A DNA stretch of 64,000 bases from positions 62,001 through 126,000 of the forward strand of contig JAVUPY010000088.1 in NCBI GenBank assembly GCA_032252755.1, given 5' to 3'. The DNA is from Terriglobia bacterium (GTDB lineage: Bacteria > Acidobacteriota > Terriglobia > Terriglobales > Acidobacteriaceae). A model generated the notes under the pieces. It was not told the DNA's origin and did no database searches. It was given only the letters and a program-made list of their open reading frames with translations. The stretch's first letter is position 1; every line of letters starts with the position of its first letter. Shown piece by piece: positions 17,964 through 26,173 of the stretch. The position numbers and the translations under genes are program-made.

Positions 17964-20159
17964 TTAGCGCTCCGGCTCCGATGGTTTGGGCGGCGTTGGC
18001 GCCTCTGATTTCTTCGGCGTAGGAGCCTCACCTACTTTGGAGGCAGCGCCTGGCTGATTTGCAGGTTTCGGCTTTGCGGCATCCTGCTCTGTTTTCGTGG
18101 CTGTGGACGTTTCACCCGCCGGCTTGTTCTGCTCGGCCAGCTTCGGCTTCTTCTGTTCTTGACCTGCTGGAACGTTCTCCATCCCGGGTGCAGCCTGCGC
18201 CGCCGGTTTCGGCTTCTCATCCAGTGCTACCTGGAACTTGCCGGAATTCAACTTGTCCTGGTTGCCATCTGTCCAGATGCCGTTCACTTCGGCAGTGGGC
18301 TTGGCCTGCGCTGAGTTCCCTCCAGCGTTTGTTTGCGCCACGTTCTGCTGCCCTTGTGGTTGCTCCAGTTTGCGCTGCTTCTCTACGTAGGCCTTGATGA
18401 CTTGCGTCGCGACACGCGCGGCCAGGTAGCCGTGTTCGCCGCCCTCGGTAAGCACCGCCACGATTATGTTCGGATCACGTCTTGGCGTGAAGCCAACGAA
18501 CCAGCCGTTGTCCTTGAACTCGGCTTTGTTGGCGATCTTCGCCTTCATTGCGTTCGAAATCGTCTGCGCCGAACCCGTCTTGCCCGCGATATCAATCCCG
18601 GGGATATGTGCCGAAGGAGCGGTGCCTTCGGGCAACAGCACCCGGCTCATGGCGTCGGTGATGACGTTCCAGCCGTTCGGATCGATGGAGACGTTCTTGA
18701 TGTCGTTGTAGTGATTCGCCTCGATGTAGCGCTGCGGAAGATCGGTCGGATTTGCGACGTGCGGCACTACCATCCGTCCATCCATGGCAATCGCTGCGAT
18801 CGCGCGCATCAACTGGACCGGTGTCGTCGCAACCGCACCCTGCCCGATGCCCACCGAAATCGTCTCGCCCGCGAACCACTTCTGCTTGAAGTTCTTGATC
18901 TTCCACTCTTCGCTGGGCATCACACCGCTGGCTTCGTTCGGAAGATCGATCCCCGTCTTATGCCCGAGCCCCAGCATGGTCGCATACTTCGCAATGCGAT
19001 CGATTCCCAGCTTTTCAGCGAGCGTGTAGAAGAAAACGTCACAGGACTGGTAGATCGCCTTGGTGAGATCGACCTCACCATGTCCGCCTTTTACCCAGCA
19101 AGCGAAACGTCTCCCGTAGAACACCGCGCCGCCGCTGCAGTGTACGTGCATGTCCTGCGCAACCCCCTCCTGCCAACCCGCAACTGACATGATGATCTTG
19201 AAGACGGAACCCGGCGCAAGTTGGGCCTGGATCGCCTTATTCAGCAGCGGCTTGTTGGGATCGTTGACCAGCTGACTCCATTCCTTGCTCGAAATCCTCA
19301 CCGCGAAATCGTTAGGGTCGAAGGTTGGCCGGCTGACCATCGCGAGTATCTCGCCGGTTTTCGGGTCCATCGCTACGATGGCGCCGTTCTTGTCACCCAG
19401 CGCCTCCTCCGCAGCGATCTGGATATCGAGGTCGATCGTCAGCTTCAGCGATTTGCCCGGTATCGCCGGCTTCTCGCTCAACTCGCCGACTTCTTTTCCC
19501 CGGCTGTTCACCAGTACGCGCCGCGAGCCGTTCTGTCCCATCAAGATGTCGTTGTATTCGGCCTCGACACCCGAAATTCCGACGATATCGCCCGGGTTGT
19601 AGACCTCGAATCGCGGCGAGTTCAGCATGTCATCGCTGACTTCGCCGACGTAACCGATGAGGTGGGCCATGAAGCCGTTCTTCGGATAAAGACGCCGATG
19701 AACGGTGATGGTGTCGAGCTCGGGGTACTCGTTGCGGTGCGCTTCGATGAAAGCGAGTTCATCCGGTGTGATGTCGGACTTCAGGAAAATCGGCTCGTAG
19801 CCCGGTTTCCAGGCCATGCGCTTAATGCGCAGCCGAAGTTCGGCAGGATCAAGATGAAGCCCCGCGGCAATAGCGTCGAGATTGGCTTCGGGGATTTTTC
19901 CCTGGTTGCGCAACAGGATCGCGGAGAATGAAGGATAGTTGTCGACGATAATGCGTCCTTCGCGGTCAAGGAGTTTGCCGCGAGGAGCAAGAATGGGAAC
20001 TTCCTTGATGCGGTTCTGCTGCGCCAACTCTTCGTAGCGCTTGTTCGCCATGATCTGCAAGCGCCAGAAACCGAACAACAACAGCAGAAACAGCGCCAGT
20101 ATCCCGTACTGGATCGCCGTTAACCGAATCGGTGAGACCTTATCTTCGCGTACGAACAC
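17964..20159 (-). CDS. mrdA: Penicillin-binding protein 2 (class B, elongation transpeptidase)
   Basis: Membrane-anchored transpeptidase that cross-links peptidoglycan during cylindrical growth. The 731-residue chain has one N-terminal membrane helix (about 13-34), the pedestal domain, and a transpeptidase domain with SVFK (catalytic Ser318, Lys321), SCD (372-374, in place of SxN) and KTG (527-529). After about residue 600 comes an unusual 130-residue tail rich in Pro, Lys, Ala and Gln with no recognisable fold. The start is a GTG at 20159; an ATG nearby is out of frame. mreB, mreC and mreD, often upstream, are not in this window; the next gene upstream is divergent. Confidence 0.95.
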   Translation of the reverse strand: MFVREDKVSPIRLTAIQYGILALFLLLLFGFWRLQIMANKRYEELAQQNRIKEVPILAPRGKLLDREGRIIVDNYPSFSAILLRNQGKIPEANLDAIAAGLHLDPAELRLRIKRMAWKPGYEPIFLKSDITPDELAFIEAHRNEYPELDTITVHRRLYPKNGFMAHLIGYVGEVSDDMLNSPRFEVYNPGDIVGISGVEAEYNDILMGQNGSRRVLVNSRGKEVGELSEKPAIPGKSLKLTIDLDIQIAAEEALGDKNGAIVAMDPKTGEILAMVSRPTFDPNDFAVRISSKEWSQLVNDPNKPLLNKAIQAQLAPGSVFKIIMSVAGWQEGVAQDMHVHCSGGAVFYGRRFACWVKGGHGEVDLTKAIYQSCDVFFYTLAEKLGIDRIAKYATMLGLGHKTGIDLPNEASGVMPSEEWKIKNFKQKWFAGETISVGIGQGAVATTPVQLMRAIAAIAMDGRMVVPHVANPTDLPQRYIEANHYNDIKNVSIDPNGWNVITDAMSRVLLPEGTAPSAHIPGIDIAGKTGSAQTISNAMKAKIANKAEFKDNGWFVGFTPRRDPNIIVAVLTEGGEHGYLAARVATQVIKAYVEKQRKLEQPQGQQNVAQTNAGGNSAQAKPTAEVNGIWTDGNQDKLNSGKFQVALDEKPKPAAQAAPGMENVPAGQEQKKPKLAEQNKPAGETSTATKTEQDAAKPKPANQPGAASKVGEAPTPKKSEAPTPPKPSEPER

Positions 20160-20174
20160 CGAGCATGCCTGCTA

Positions 20175-20224
20175 TTTCATCCTGAGCGAAGCCGCGGCCG
20201 TCTCGCGGCGAAATCGACGGAGCT
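20175..20224. repeat. TCATCCTGAGCGA-type dispersed repeat
   Basis: The string TTTCATCCTGAGCGAAGCC followed by a CCGCGGCCG/CGCGGCG palindromic part and GAAATCGACGGA resembles intergenic repeats I recall from many Acidobacteria. A related copy (GTCATCCCGAGCGAGCGAG) begins near 62512. It lies in the divergent gap between mrdA and the TauE-type gene. Confidence 0.4.
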
Positions 20225-20347
20225 TATACATCTATTGATCTTCTGCTTCTTTCGAAGCGCTGGATATTGAGCGATCATCTTAATTCTATCCCGAGTTGCG
20301 GGAAGCAATCTGACGCGTTGGTACGCTGAACCAAAGAAGATCACCTT

Positions 20348-21076
20348 TTGCCTGATATCGTTCACATCCTGGCAATCGCCGGTGTCGCGCTGGTGGCCTC
20401 GACCCTGGCCGCTGTCTCCGGTTTTGGCGGAGCCGCCGTGCTGCTACCTATCCTGGTGGCCACTTTCGGAATGCGAGAAGCCATCCCGATCCTGACGGTC
20501 GCCCAGTTGATCGGCAATGCCAGCCGCGTCTGGTTCAACCGCCGGGAACTCGACTGGCAGGTGGTCGGCTGGTTTGCGGTCGGCGGAATTCCCCTGGCAC
20601 TGATCGGGGGCATACTCTTCGCCCGGGCACCGATACCGTTGCTCAGCCGCCTGCTCGGGCTCTTCCTTATATTAGTGGTCATCTGGCGGCACGTTCGGCC
20701 GCAGACCACCACAAAGCCGCCCGTTTGGAGCTTCTCCTTAATCGGTGCCGGCGCCAGTTTCCTCTCCGCGCTGCTGGGAAGTGTCGGCCCCGTCATGGCG
20801 CCATTCTTCCTGGCCTACGGCCTGGTCAAAAACGCGTACATTGGCACCGAAGCCATGTCGACGGTGGTAATGCACGTCTTCAAACTGATCGCCTACCACG
20901 AGTCATCGATTCTTCCCGCACACGCCGTCCTCGCGGGACTCAGCATTGGCCCGGTGATGATCCTGGGCTCGTATCTCGGCAAGCGGATCGTGGCCCGCCT
21001 GCCCGAAAAAGTCTTCGTCTGGATTATTGAAGCGACACTGTTGATCGCGGGAGTGGGATTCCTCTGGAAGGGTTAA
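20348..21076 (+). CDS. TauE/SafE-family membrane permease
   Basis: A 242-residue polytopic inner-membrane protein of the TauE/SafE (DUF81) family, whose members export or import sulfite, sulfoacetate and other organic anions. Two related halves are visible: AAVSGFGGAAVLLPILVATFGMREAIPIL in the first and ALLGSVGPVMAPFFLAYGLVKNAYIGTEAMS in the second, each with the Gly/Pro-rich loop typical of the fold. About eight membrane segments are expected. The only reasonable start is a TTG at 20348, with AAGAAGA upstream. It stands alone between divergent and convergent genes. The substrate cannot be told. Confidence 0.85.
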   Translation: MPDIVHILAIAGVALVASTLAAVSGFGGAAVLLPILVATFGMREAIPILTVAQLIGNASRVWFNRRELDWQVVGWFAVGGIPLALIGGILFARAPIPLLSRLLGLFLILVVIWRHVRPQTTTKPPVWSFSLIGAGASFLSALLGSVGPVMAPFFLAYGLVKNAYIGTEAMSTVVMHVFKLIAYHESSILPAHAVLAGLSIGPVMILGSYLGKRIVARLPEKVFVWIIEATLLIAGVGFLWKG

Positions 21077-21110
21077 ACGATACAGAAGGAGGGATTATGC
21101 TCTTCACGAT

Positions 21111-21809
21111 TCAACTGCCAGACTGCGGTTCTTGATCTGACGCCGAATTGCCGGTGTCGATCTCTTCCAAAAGTACCAGTAAATCTCTCGGGAGATAAAT
21201 ATCCCCGTCGTCGTGTACCAGCATCGTTCCAATACTCTTTTCAGGCCTGCGTAACAACTTGAGGTCGCGAACGAATCGTGCGGAATCGTACGTCGTATTG
21301 CCTGCATCAGTCTCAAACGTGGTGAAAACTTCCGGAACAATCGGCATATTGTACTTTGGATTTGTTCGGTCCGCTGTCGCCCTCATTTTCTCCATCATCT
21401 TCCGACTGAGTCCCATTGCCGCGCTCTGACGCGAATCCGGCGTCGAGAACTTGATTGAACCGAAGCCGACAATCCAACCTGAGATCCTGACCGAGCGCTT
21501 CTTCCATGAAATCGTATCCGCCACTACAGAAAGCAAAGAACCCAACTTCGCTTTCTTGTCTACTCTCCGTGCGACCACTACATGTCCCTTGATCTTTGCG
21601 CCTTTAGGAACAACTTCGCCGTTCAATAGAAATGCCTGGGCAACCCTGAGAGCGACCGGGTCTCCTGGCTTCGCGTGCGAAGCTCGGATCGAATGATCGA
21701 CAAAAGCCACGAAGGTCGTGCCGTTGTGCAATTGTGGACTGGAGTACTGGGCGAAAGTTAAGCAAGCGCCAAATACGAGGACAACACAGGCAACGATAGG
21801 AGAGCGCAT
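21111..21809 (-). CDS. Exported protein with a 'tunable beta' (VirB10-like) domain, function unknown
   Basis: A 232-residue protein with a clear signal peptide (MRSPIVACVVLVFGACLTFAQ). Residues 27-125 read TTFVAFVDHSIRASHAKPGDPV, then VPKGAKIKGHVVVARR and LGSLLSVVADTISWKKRSVRI. This alternation of short strands with P-x-G-x-x-(I/L)-x-G-x-V resembles the beta-barrel of VirB10/TrbI-type proteins. The same pattern occurs twice in the exported protein encoded at 52401-53669, so the two are probably related. The C-terminal 100 residues are unlike anything I recognise. It is followed by 34 nt to the convergent TauE-type gene. Confidence 0.7.
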   Translation of the reverse strand: MRSPIVACVVLVFGACLTFAQYSSPQLHNGTTFVAFVDHSIRASHAKPGDPVALRVAQAFLLNGEVVPKGAKIKGHVVVARRVDKKAKLGSLLSVVADTISWKKRSVRISGWIVGFGSIKFSTPDSRQSAAMGLSRKMMEKMRATADRTNPKYNMPIVPEVFTTFETDAGNTTYDSARFVRDLKLLRRPEKSIGTMLVHDDGDIYLPRDLLVLLEEIDTGNSASDQEPQSGS

Positions 21810-21915
21810 GGGGAAGAACTCTCCGCGGTAGGAATTTACGCCAGAACTTTAGCGCAGGCGTTCACGTTTTCAAGTAAATGTCGCGACAGAGATGTAGATA
21901 GTTCGCTAAGGATTT

Positions 21916-22869
21916 CTATGCCACCGAATCATCGTTCGAGTACAGCGCCCAAGCGCTCGCCAGGTCCTGCACCACATGCCCGAGCGACTTGTAAATCGTG
22001 ATCTCGTCGGCCGACCGTCTCCCTTCGACTCTTCCTGCGAGGACTTCGCCGATTTCGCCGGCGATGTGATCGTCTCCGATCAGTCCTGCGGCTTTGGCAC
22101 GAAGGAATTCGGCGCCCTGCGCGAGCACGCCTTCACGGCTGTCGACGATGAAGCGCGACCGCACGACGAGATCGTGGTCGATCTCCGCGGGACCGGCGTA
22201 GCTCGAGCCAACTACATTCACGTGCGTTCCCGGCCGGACCCATGCACCTTTCAGGATCGGCTCCGGCGCGGACGTTACAGTACAAATAATGTCCGCCTCC
22301 GCGACCGCGTCGCGCACGTCGGCAGCCGCTCTGGCGGGAACTCGCAGCTCTGCTTGCATGCTCTCGGCGAAGGCTCGCGCACGCTCGGCTGATCGTCCCC
22401 AGACAGTAATCGTTTCGATCTTTCGAACTTTGCTGATTGCGCGCGCGTGCGTTTGCGCCTGTTCACCATAGCCGAGCAGCGCCATTCGGCGCGCGTCCTT
22501 GCGTGCCAGCACATCCGTCGCGACTGCGCTCGCAGCTGCGGTGCGAATCGCGGTGATTTCCCCGGCGTGAACAATGCAGACCGGCGCGCCGCTCTCGGGA
22601 TCGAACAGGACGACCACTCCCTGGTGAGACTGGATTCCTTTCGAAAAATTTCCGTGAAACACGCTGATCAGCTTTGCGCCGAACGGAGCATGTGCTCCCA
22701 TCGCGCCGGGCATGACTCCGAATAAGCGCCCTTCCGACAACGACATAATGGAGCGCAGCAGCTGCTTTGTCTCGCCGCACGAAAACGCGATCATCGCATC
22801 GCGAACGATTGGAATGCAGACTTCGTAAGTCAAACGTCTCGCTACCTCATCGCGGTCTACAAAACGCAT
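21916..22869 (-). CDS. Ornithine cyclodeaminase / mu-crystallin family protein
   Basis: A 317-residue NAD(P)-dependent enzyme of the OCD/mu-crystallin family; members include ornithine cyclodeaminase, alanine dehydrogenase and ketimine reductases. Seen are the N-terminal half-barrel with GAKLISVFHGNFSKGIQSHQGVVVLFDPESGAPVCIVHAGEITAIRTAAASAVAT, the Rossmann loop LLGYGEQAQTHARAI, WGRSAERA, and HVNVVGSSYAGPAEID. The final segment has EITIYKSLGHVVQDLASA. ATG 22869 is preceded by AGGAGAGG at ideal spacing, better than an ATG 33 nt upstream. Which reaction it performs is open; no proline or siderophore genes are adjacent. Confidence 0.88.
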   Translation of the reverse strand: MRFVDRDEVARRLTYEVCIPIVRDAMIAFSCGETKQLLRSIMSLSEGRLFGVMPGAMGAHAPFGAKLISVFHGNFSKGIQSHQGVVVLFDPESGAPVCIVHAGEITAIRTAAASAVATDVLARKDARRMALLGYGEQAQTHARAISKVRKIETITVWGRSAERARAFAESMQAELRVPARAAADVRDAVAEADIICTVTSAPEPILKGAWVRPGTHVNVVGSSYAGPAEIDHDLVVRSRFIVDSREGVLAQGAEFLRAKAAGLIGDDHIAGEIGEVLAGRVEGRRSADEITIYKSLGHVVQDLASAWALYSNDDSVA

Positions 22870-22969
22870 GAGCCTCTCCTGATGCCGAATCGCCTCGCCC
22901 ATGCCACTTTTGGGCCGGGTTCATTCACCAAAGGTTCTCGAATCCTACACTTGGTCACGATGAAAATCG

Positions 22970-22998
22970 CTGACATTCGCCGACCTTCGCACTAGAAT
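22970..22998 (+). promoter_or_regulatory. Promoter of the M1 aminopeptidase gene
   Basis: CTGACA, 17 nt, TAGAAT: 5/6 matches to each sigma-70 element with ideal spacing. It would give a leader of about 55 nt before the GTG at 23060. Confidence 0.6.
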
Positions 22999-23059
22999 CG
23001 GGTCCTTTCATTCCTTCAACAATCGAGCGGTTCCCCGAAACCTCTCGAGGGAGACGAGT

Positions 23060-25810
23060 GTGCATCTCTGCCTCGAAGACCGCCGCCAGAAACGCGTCCT
23101 GTTACATCCCGGGCTAAAACTGAGTTCCTTCCTCATTTTCCTGCTGAGCGCCACATGGTTGCATGCGGCTACGATTTCCGGAACCGTGAAGGATCCCAAG
23201 GGCGCCGTAATCGTCGGTGCGAAAGTTGAAATCAGCGGCGGGGACCTGGCGCAACCGATTCTGCTCACCACGGACGCCGTAGGGCATTTCGTCTCCCCAG
23301 ACCTGAAGCCCGGGAAGTACACGGTTCGCGTCACTCAACCGGGCTTCGAACCTCGTGAGGAAGCAGTTGATGCAAACGCGGCGTCAGAACTTCACCTGAC
23401 GTTAGCGATCGCCACGAAGGAAACAAAGCTCTCCATCACGGGCGCTCCGGGTACATACGCGAATTCGGATCCGGTATACCGCAAGTTGCGCGAGATCGGA
23501 CTGGGACAGAGCTTCCAGGTGAAGAACTTCAACCTCAACGTGGATGCCGGCAGTTTCCATTTAGAACAGGGTACTCTGACTTTCCTGGCGCCTGTGAACG
23601 GGATCTCCACCGGCGCAGTGTTCGTCGGCGAAGGGCACTTCACGCTGAAACCGGTGACGATTCTCGACACACATGAACTCAACCGCCGGATCGGCGCCGA
23701 CCAACTCGATGAAGATTTTACCGACGTCGTCATCCGCTTTACCGGCGACGCTCATCGCAGCTTGCTGGCCGGCATCGGGGACCCCGTGCCCACACCGGCC
23801 GAGGCGACTGCGGTCTTCCAGCATTGGGAGGAGAAGGTGCGGCATCGCCGCGAGATACCACTCGGATTCACCGAATCCCTGCTGACCGACGAGACAATGG
23901 ACAATGTCGACGCCGATGTTCTGGCCGCGATCTATAACCCTGCCCACCCGATGTTCTTCAATGCGTACATTCACGGCAAGAAACACAAAGACCTGCGCTT
24001 CTTCCTGAGAATGCGCGTAGGCGCCTTGCCGCAATTGGATTCACCCGAAGAAGTGGCGCTGATCAATTGCGACACAGACGGCATGAACGATGGCGTGTGG
24101 TACCTCGCGCACACGAAATCGGAATACCTGAACGGCACGGCCAGTTCCAGCGAGGACCGGCGGTTGTTCGCCACCCATCGCTACAAAATCGAGACTGTCA
24201 TTGCCAAGAACCAGCATCTGTTCAGCACCGCCACGATCTGGTTCGAACCGCTCGTGCAAGGCGAGCGCGTGGTCAAATTCGGCTTGCTGCCGAACCTCCG
24301 CGTGTCTCAGGTCCTCGACGATAAGGGACAGAACCTCAACTTCATCCAGGAAGGACGGAAAGAAGATGGCTCTTTTTACGTCGTCCTTCCGGCAGCTCCA
24401 CCGATGGGGCAGGAGACGTCGATCACGATCGAGTATGCGGGCGACAAGGTCATTGAAAATGCCGGCGGCGGTTCCTACTACGTTCAAGCGAGAAGCTCCT
24501 GGTATCCCAACCTCAATGGCTTTGGCGAACGCGCGACCTACGACCTCACCTTTAAGGTGCCGCGCAAATTCAAATTGATCAGCGTCGGAGACCTGAAGCA
24601 GGAATCCGTCGAGCAGGACGTCGCGGTGACGCATTGGGTCACACCCATGCCGGTAGCCGTGGCCGGATTCAACTACGGCGACTACCAGAAATTGGAGTTG
24701 GACAGCGGCAAGGACGACAAGACCAGTTACAAGATCAGCGGCTACTATCTGACCGAGTTGCCCGGTTCACTCGCGAACTACAGCATCTTGAAAACGATGG
24801 CTCCCCGCAGCATGACCGAATTCGCGATGCAGCAGACGCGCGCGCAACTGCAGATCTGCAGCCTGTATTTTGGCAAGAGCCCTTACGATTCCATCAACAT
24901 TACCGAGCAGCCAAACTTCAACTTCGGACAGTCGTGGCCCTACCTCGTCTATCTTCCCATCTCCGCGTACACCGACTCCACGCAGCGATGGATGCTGTTC
25001 GGAAACATCAACAACAAGTTCACCGGCTTCGTCGATGAAGTCACCCCACACGAAGTTTCTCACCAGTGGTGGGGACATGAGGTGGGCTGGGCCTCTTATC
25101 ACGACCAGTGGCTCTCCGAAGGATTTGCCGAATTCTCCGCCGGGCTGTTTACAGAAATCGCGTACGGAAATAACCACAAGGAGTATCTGCAATTCTGGGA
25201 TCGCCTGCGACATCGCACTCTCGAGAAGAACAAATTCGGAGTCGCGCCGAACGACGCTGGACCGATTTGGATGGGGTTACGCCTGATTTCGCCGAAAAGC
25301 GAGGAAGCGTATCAGGATGTCATCTACTCCAAGGGCGCGTACGTATTGCAAATGCTTCGATCCATTATGTACACCCCCGGAGACAAGCTCTTCATCGACA
25401 CGATGCATGATTTCGTCCAAACCTATCAGGGCCGTGCGGCGAGCACCGAAGACTTTGAAAAGATCGTGGAGCGCCACATGACGAAAGCGATGGACCTGCA
25501 AGGGAGCGGAAAGATGGACTGGTTCTTCCGTGAGTGGGTGTACGGGACGGAGGTTCCGAAATATCAGTTCGAGTACCAGTTGACTCCGGCGGACGGCGGC
25601 AAAGTGAAGCTGTCGATGAAGATCACGCAAAGCGAAGTCGATCCTAATTTCGCCATGCTGGTTCCGGTGTTTGCAGATTTCGGCAAAGGCATGATGCGTA
25701 TCGGACAGGTCGCCGTCGTCGGCAACTCCACGCGCACAGGAGAGACACTGCTCCCAATGCAACCAAAGAAGGTTGCACTCAATGTGGAACGGGACATCCT
25801 GGAGCGTTGA
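23060..25810 (+). CDS. Exported M1-family zinc aminopeptidase with carboxypeptidase-regulatory-like domain
   Basis: A 916-residue secreted or envelope-associated metallopeptidase. After a leader (about 1-37, hydrophobic KLSSFLIFLLSATWLHA) comes a carboxypeptidase-regulatory-like beta domain (38-115, ISGTVKDPKGAVIVGAKVEI ... TDAVGHFVSPDLKPGKYTVRVTQPGFE). A long beta-rich part follows, then the gluzincin site HEVSHQWWGH (H664, E665, H668) with the third zinc ligand in WLSEGF (E687), 19 residues after the second His as in M1 enzymes. The GTG at 23060 has GGGAG upstream. The exopeptidase GAMEN motif is not obvious, so substrate use may differ. A strong terminator follows. Confidence 0.9.
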   Translation: MHLCLEDRRQKRVLLHPGLKLSSFLIFLLSATWLHAATISGTVKDPKGAVIVGAKVEISGGDLAQPILLTTDAVGHFVSPDLKPGKYTVRVTQPGFEPREEAVDANAASELHLTLAIATKETKLSITGAPGTYANSDPVYRKLREIGLGQSFQVKNFNLNVDAGSFHLEQGTLTFLAPVNGISTGAVFVGEGHFTLKPVTILDTHELNRRIGADQLDEDFTDVVIRFTGDAHRSLLAGIGDPVPTPAEATAVFQHWEEKVRHRREIPLGFTESLLTDETMDNVDADVLAAIYNPAHPMFFNAYIHGKKHKDLRFFLRMRVGALPQLDSPEEVALINCDTDGMNDGVWYLAHTKSEYLNGTASSSEDRRLFATHRYKIETVIAKNQHLFSTATIWFEPLVQGERVVKFGLLPNLRVSQVLDDKGQNLNFIQEGRKEDGSFYVVLPAAPPMGQETSITIEYAGDKVIENAGGGSYYVQARSSWYPNLNGFGERATYDLTFKVPRKFKLISVGDLKQESVEQDVAVTHWVTPMPVAVAGFNYGDYQKLELDSGKDDKTSYKISGYYLTELPGSLANYSILKTMAPRSMTEFAMQQTRAQLQICSLYFGKSPYDSINITEQPNFNFGQSWPYLVYLPISAYTDSTQRWMLFGNINNKFTGFVDEVTPHEVSHQWWGHEVGWASYHDQWLSEGFAEFSAGLFTEIAYGNNHKEYLQFWDRLRHRTLEKNKFGVAPNDAGPIWMGLRLISPKSEEAYQDVIYSKGAYVLQMLRSIMYTPGDKLFIDTMHDFVQTYQGRAASTEDFEKIVERHMTKAMDLQGSGKMDWFFREWVYGTEVPKYQFEYQLTPADGGKVKLSMKITQSEVDPNFAMLVPVFADFGKGMMRIGQVAVVGNSTRTGETLLPMQPKKVALNVERDILER

Positions 25811-26173
25811 TCACCGGACAATTGGACTGGGTTCAACCCTGATTCCGTTTCGAAATAATTCATAACTGGGTCCAACCGACCCAGTTTTTCTTTTTGTCAC
25901 CTTTGTTAGTGATTCACCTCACATACTCGCGGGTTACCGATGTTGCAAAGTATCGCAACTCTTAAACGGTGGCGATCTTTGCCGCCATTCGCCGCTTCCT
26001 GAACCCACTTCGTCGCACACGAGAATGGCAGTGTGCCGACATGGTTCCGTGACGTAGAAAAGCACCTCGATTTTCAACCTCGCGGTTCTTGTCGAGCGGG
26101 TGGATGATCATGGAACATCCGAGACCCGCATACACACTGGCCTCCTCTGTGAACTTCAGAACGGAGGATAGAA
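25811..26173. other. Gene-free 363-bp region before the multihaem gene
   Basis: After the terminator at 25864-25896 there is no convincing coding frame. The stretch should carry the promoter and leader of the downstream cytochrome gene. I could not assign a confident -35/-10 pair, and no known riboswitch pattern is evident. Confidence 0.4.
25864..25896 (+). terminator. Rho-independent terminator after the M1 peptidase gene
   Basis: A perfect 9-bp stem (AACTGGGTC / GACCCAGTT, loop CAACC) runs into TTTTTCTTTTT. It lies 53 nt after the stop codon. Confidence 0.9.
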
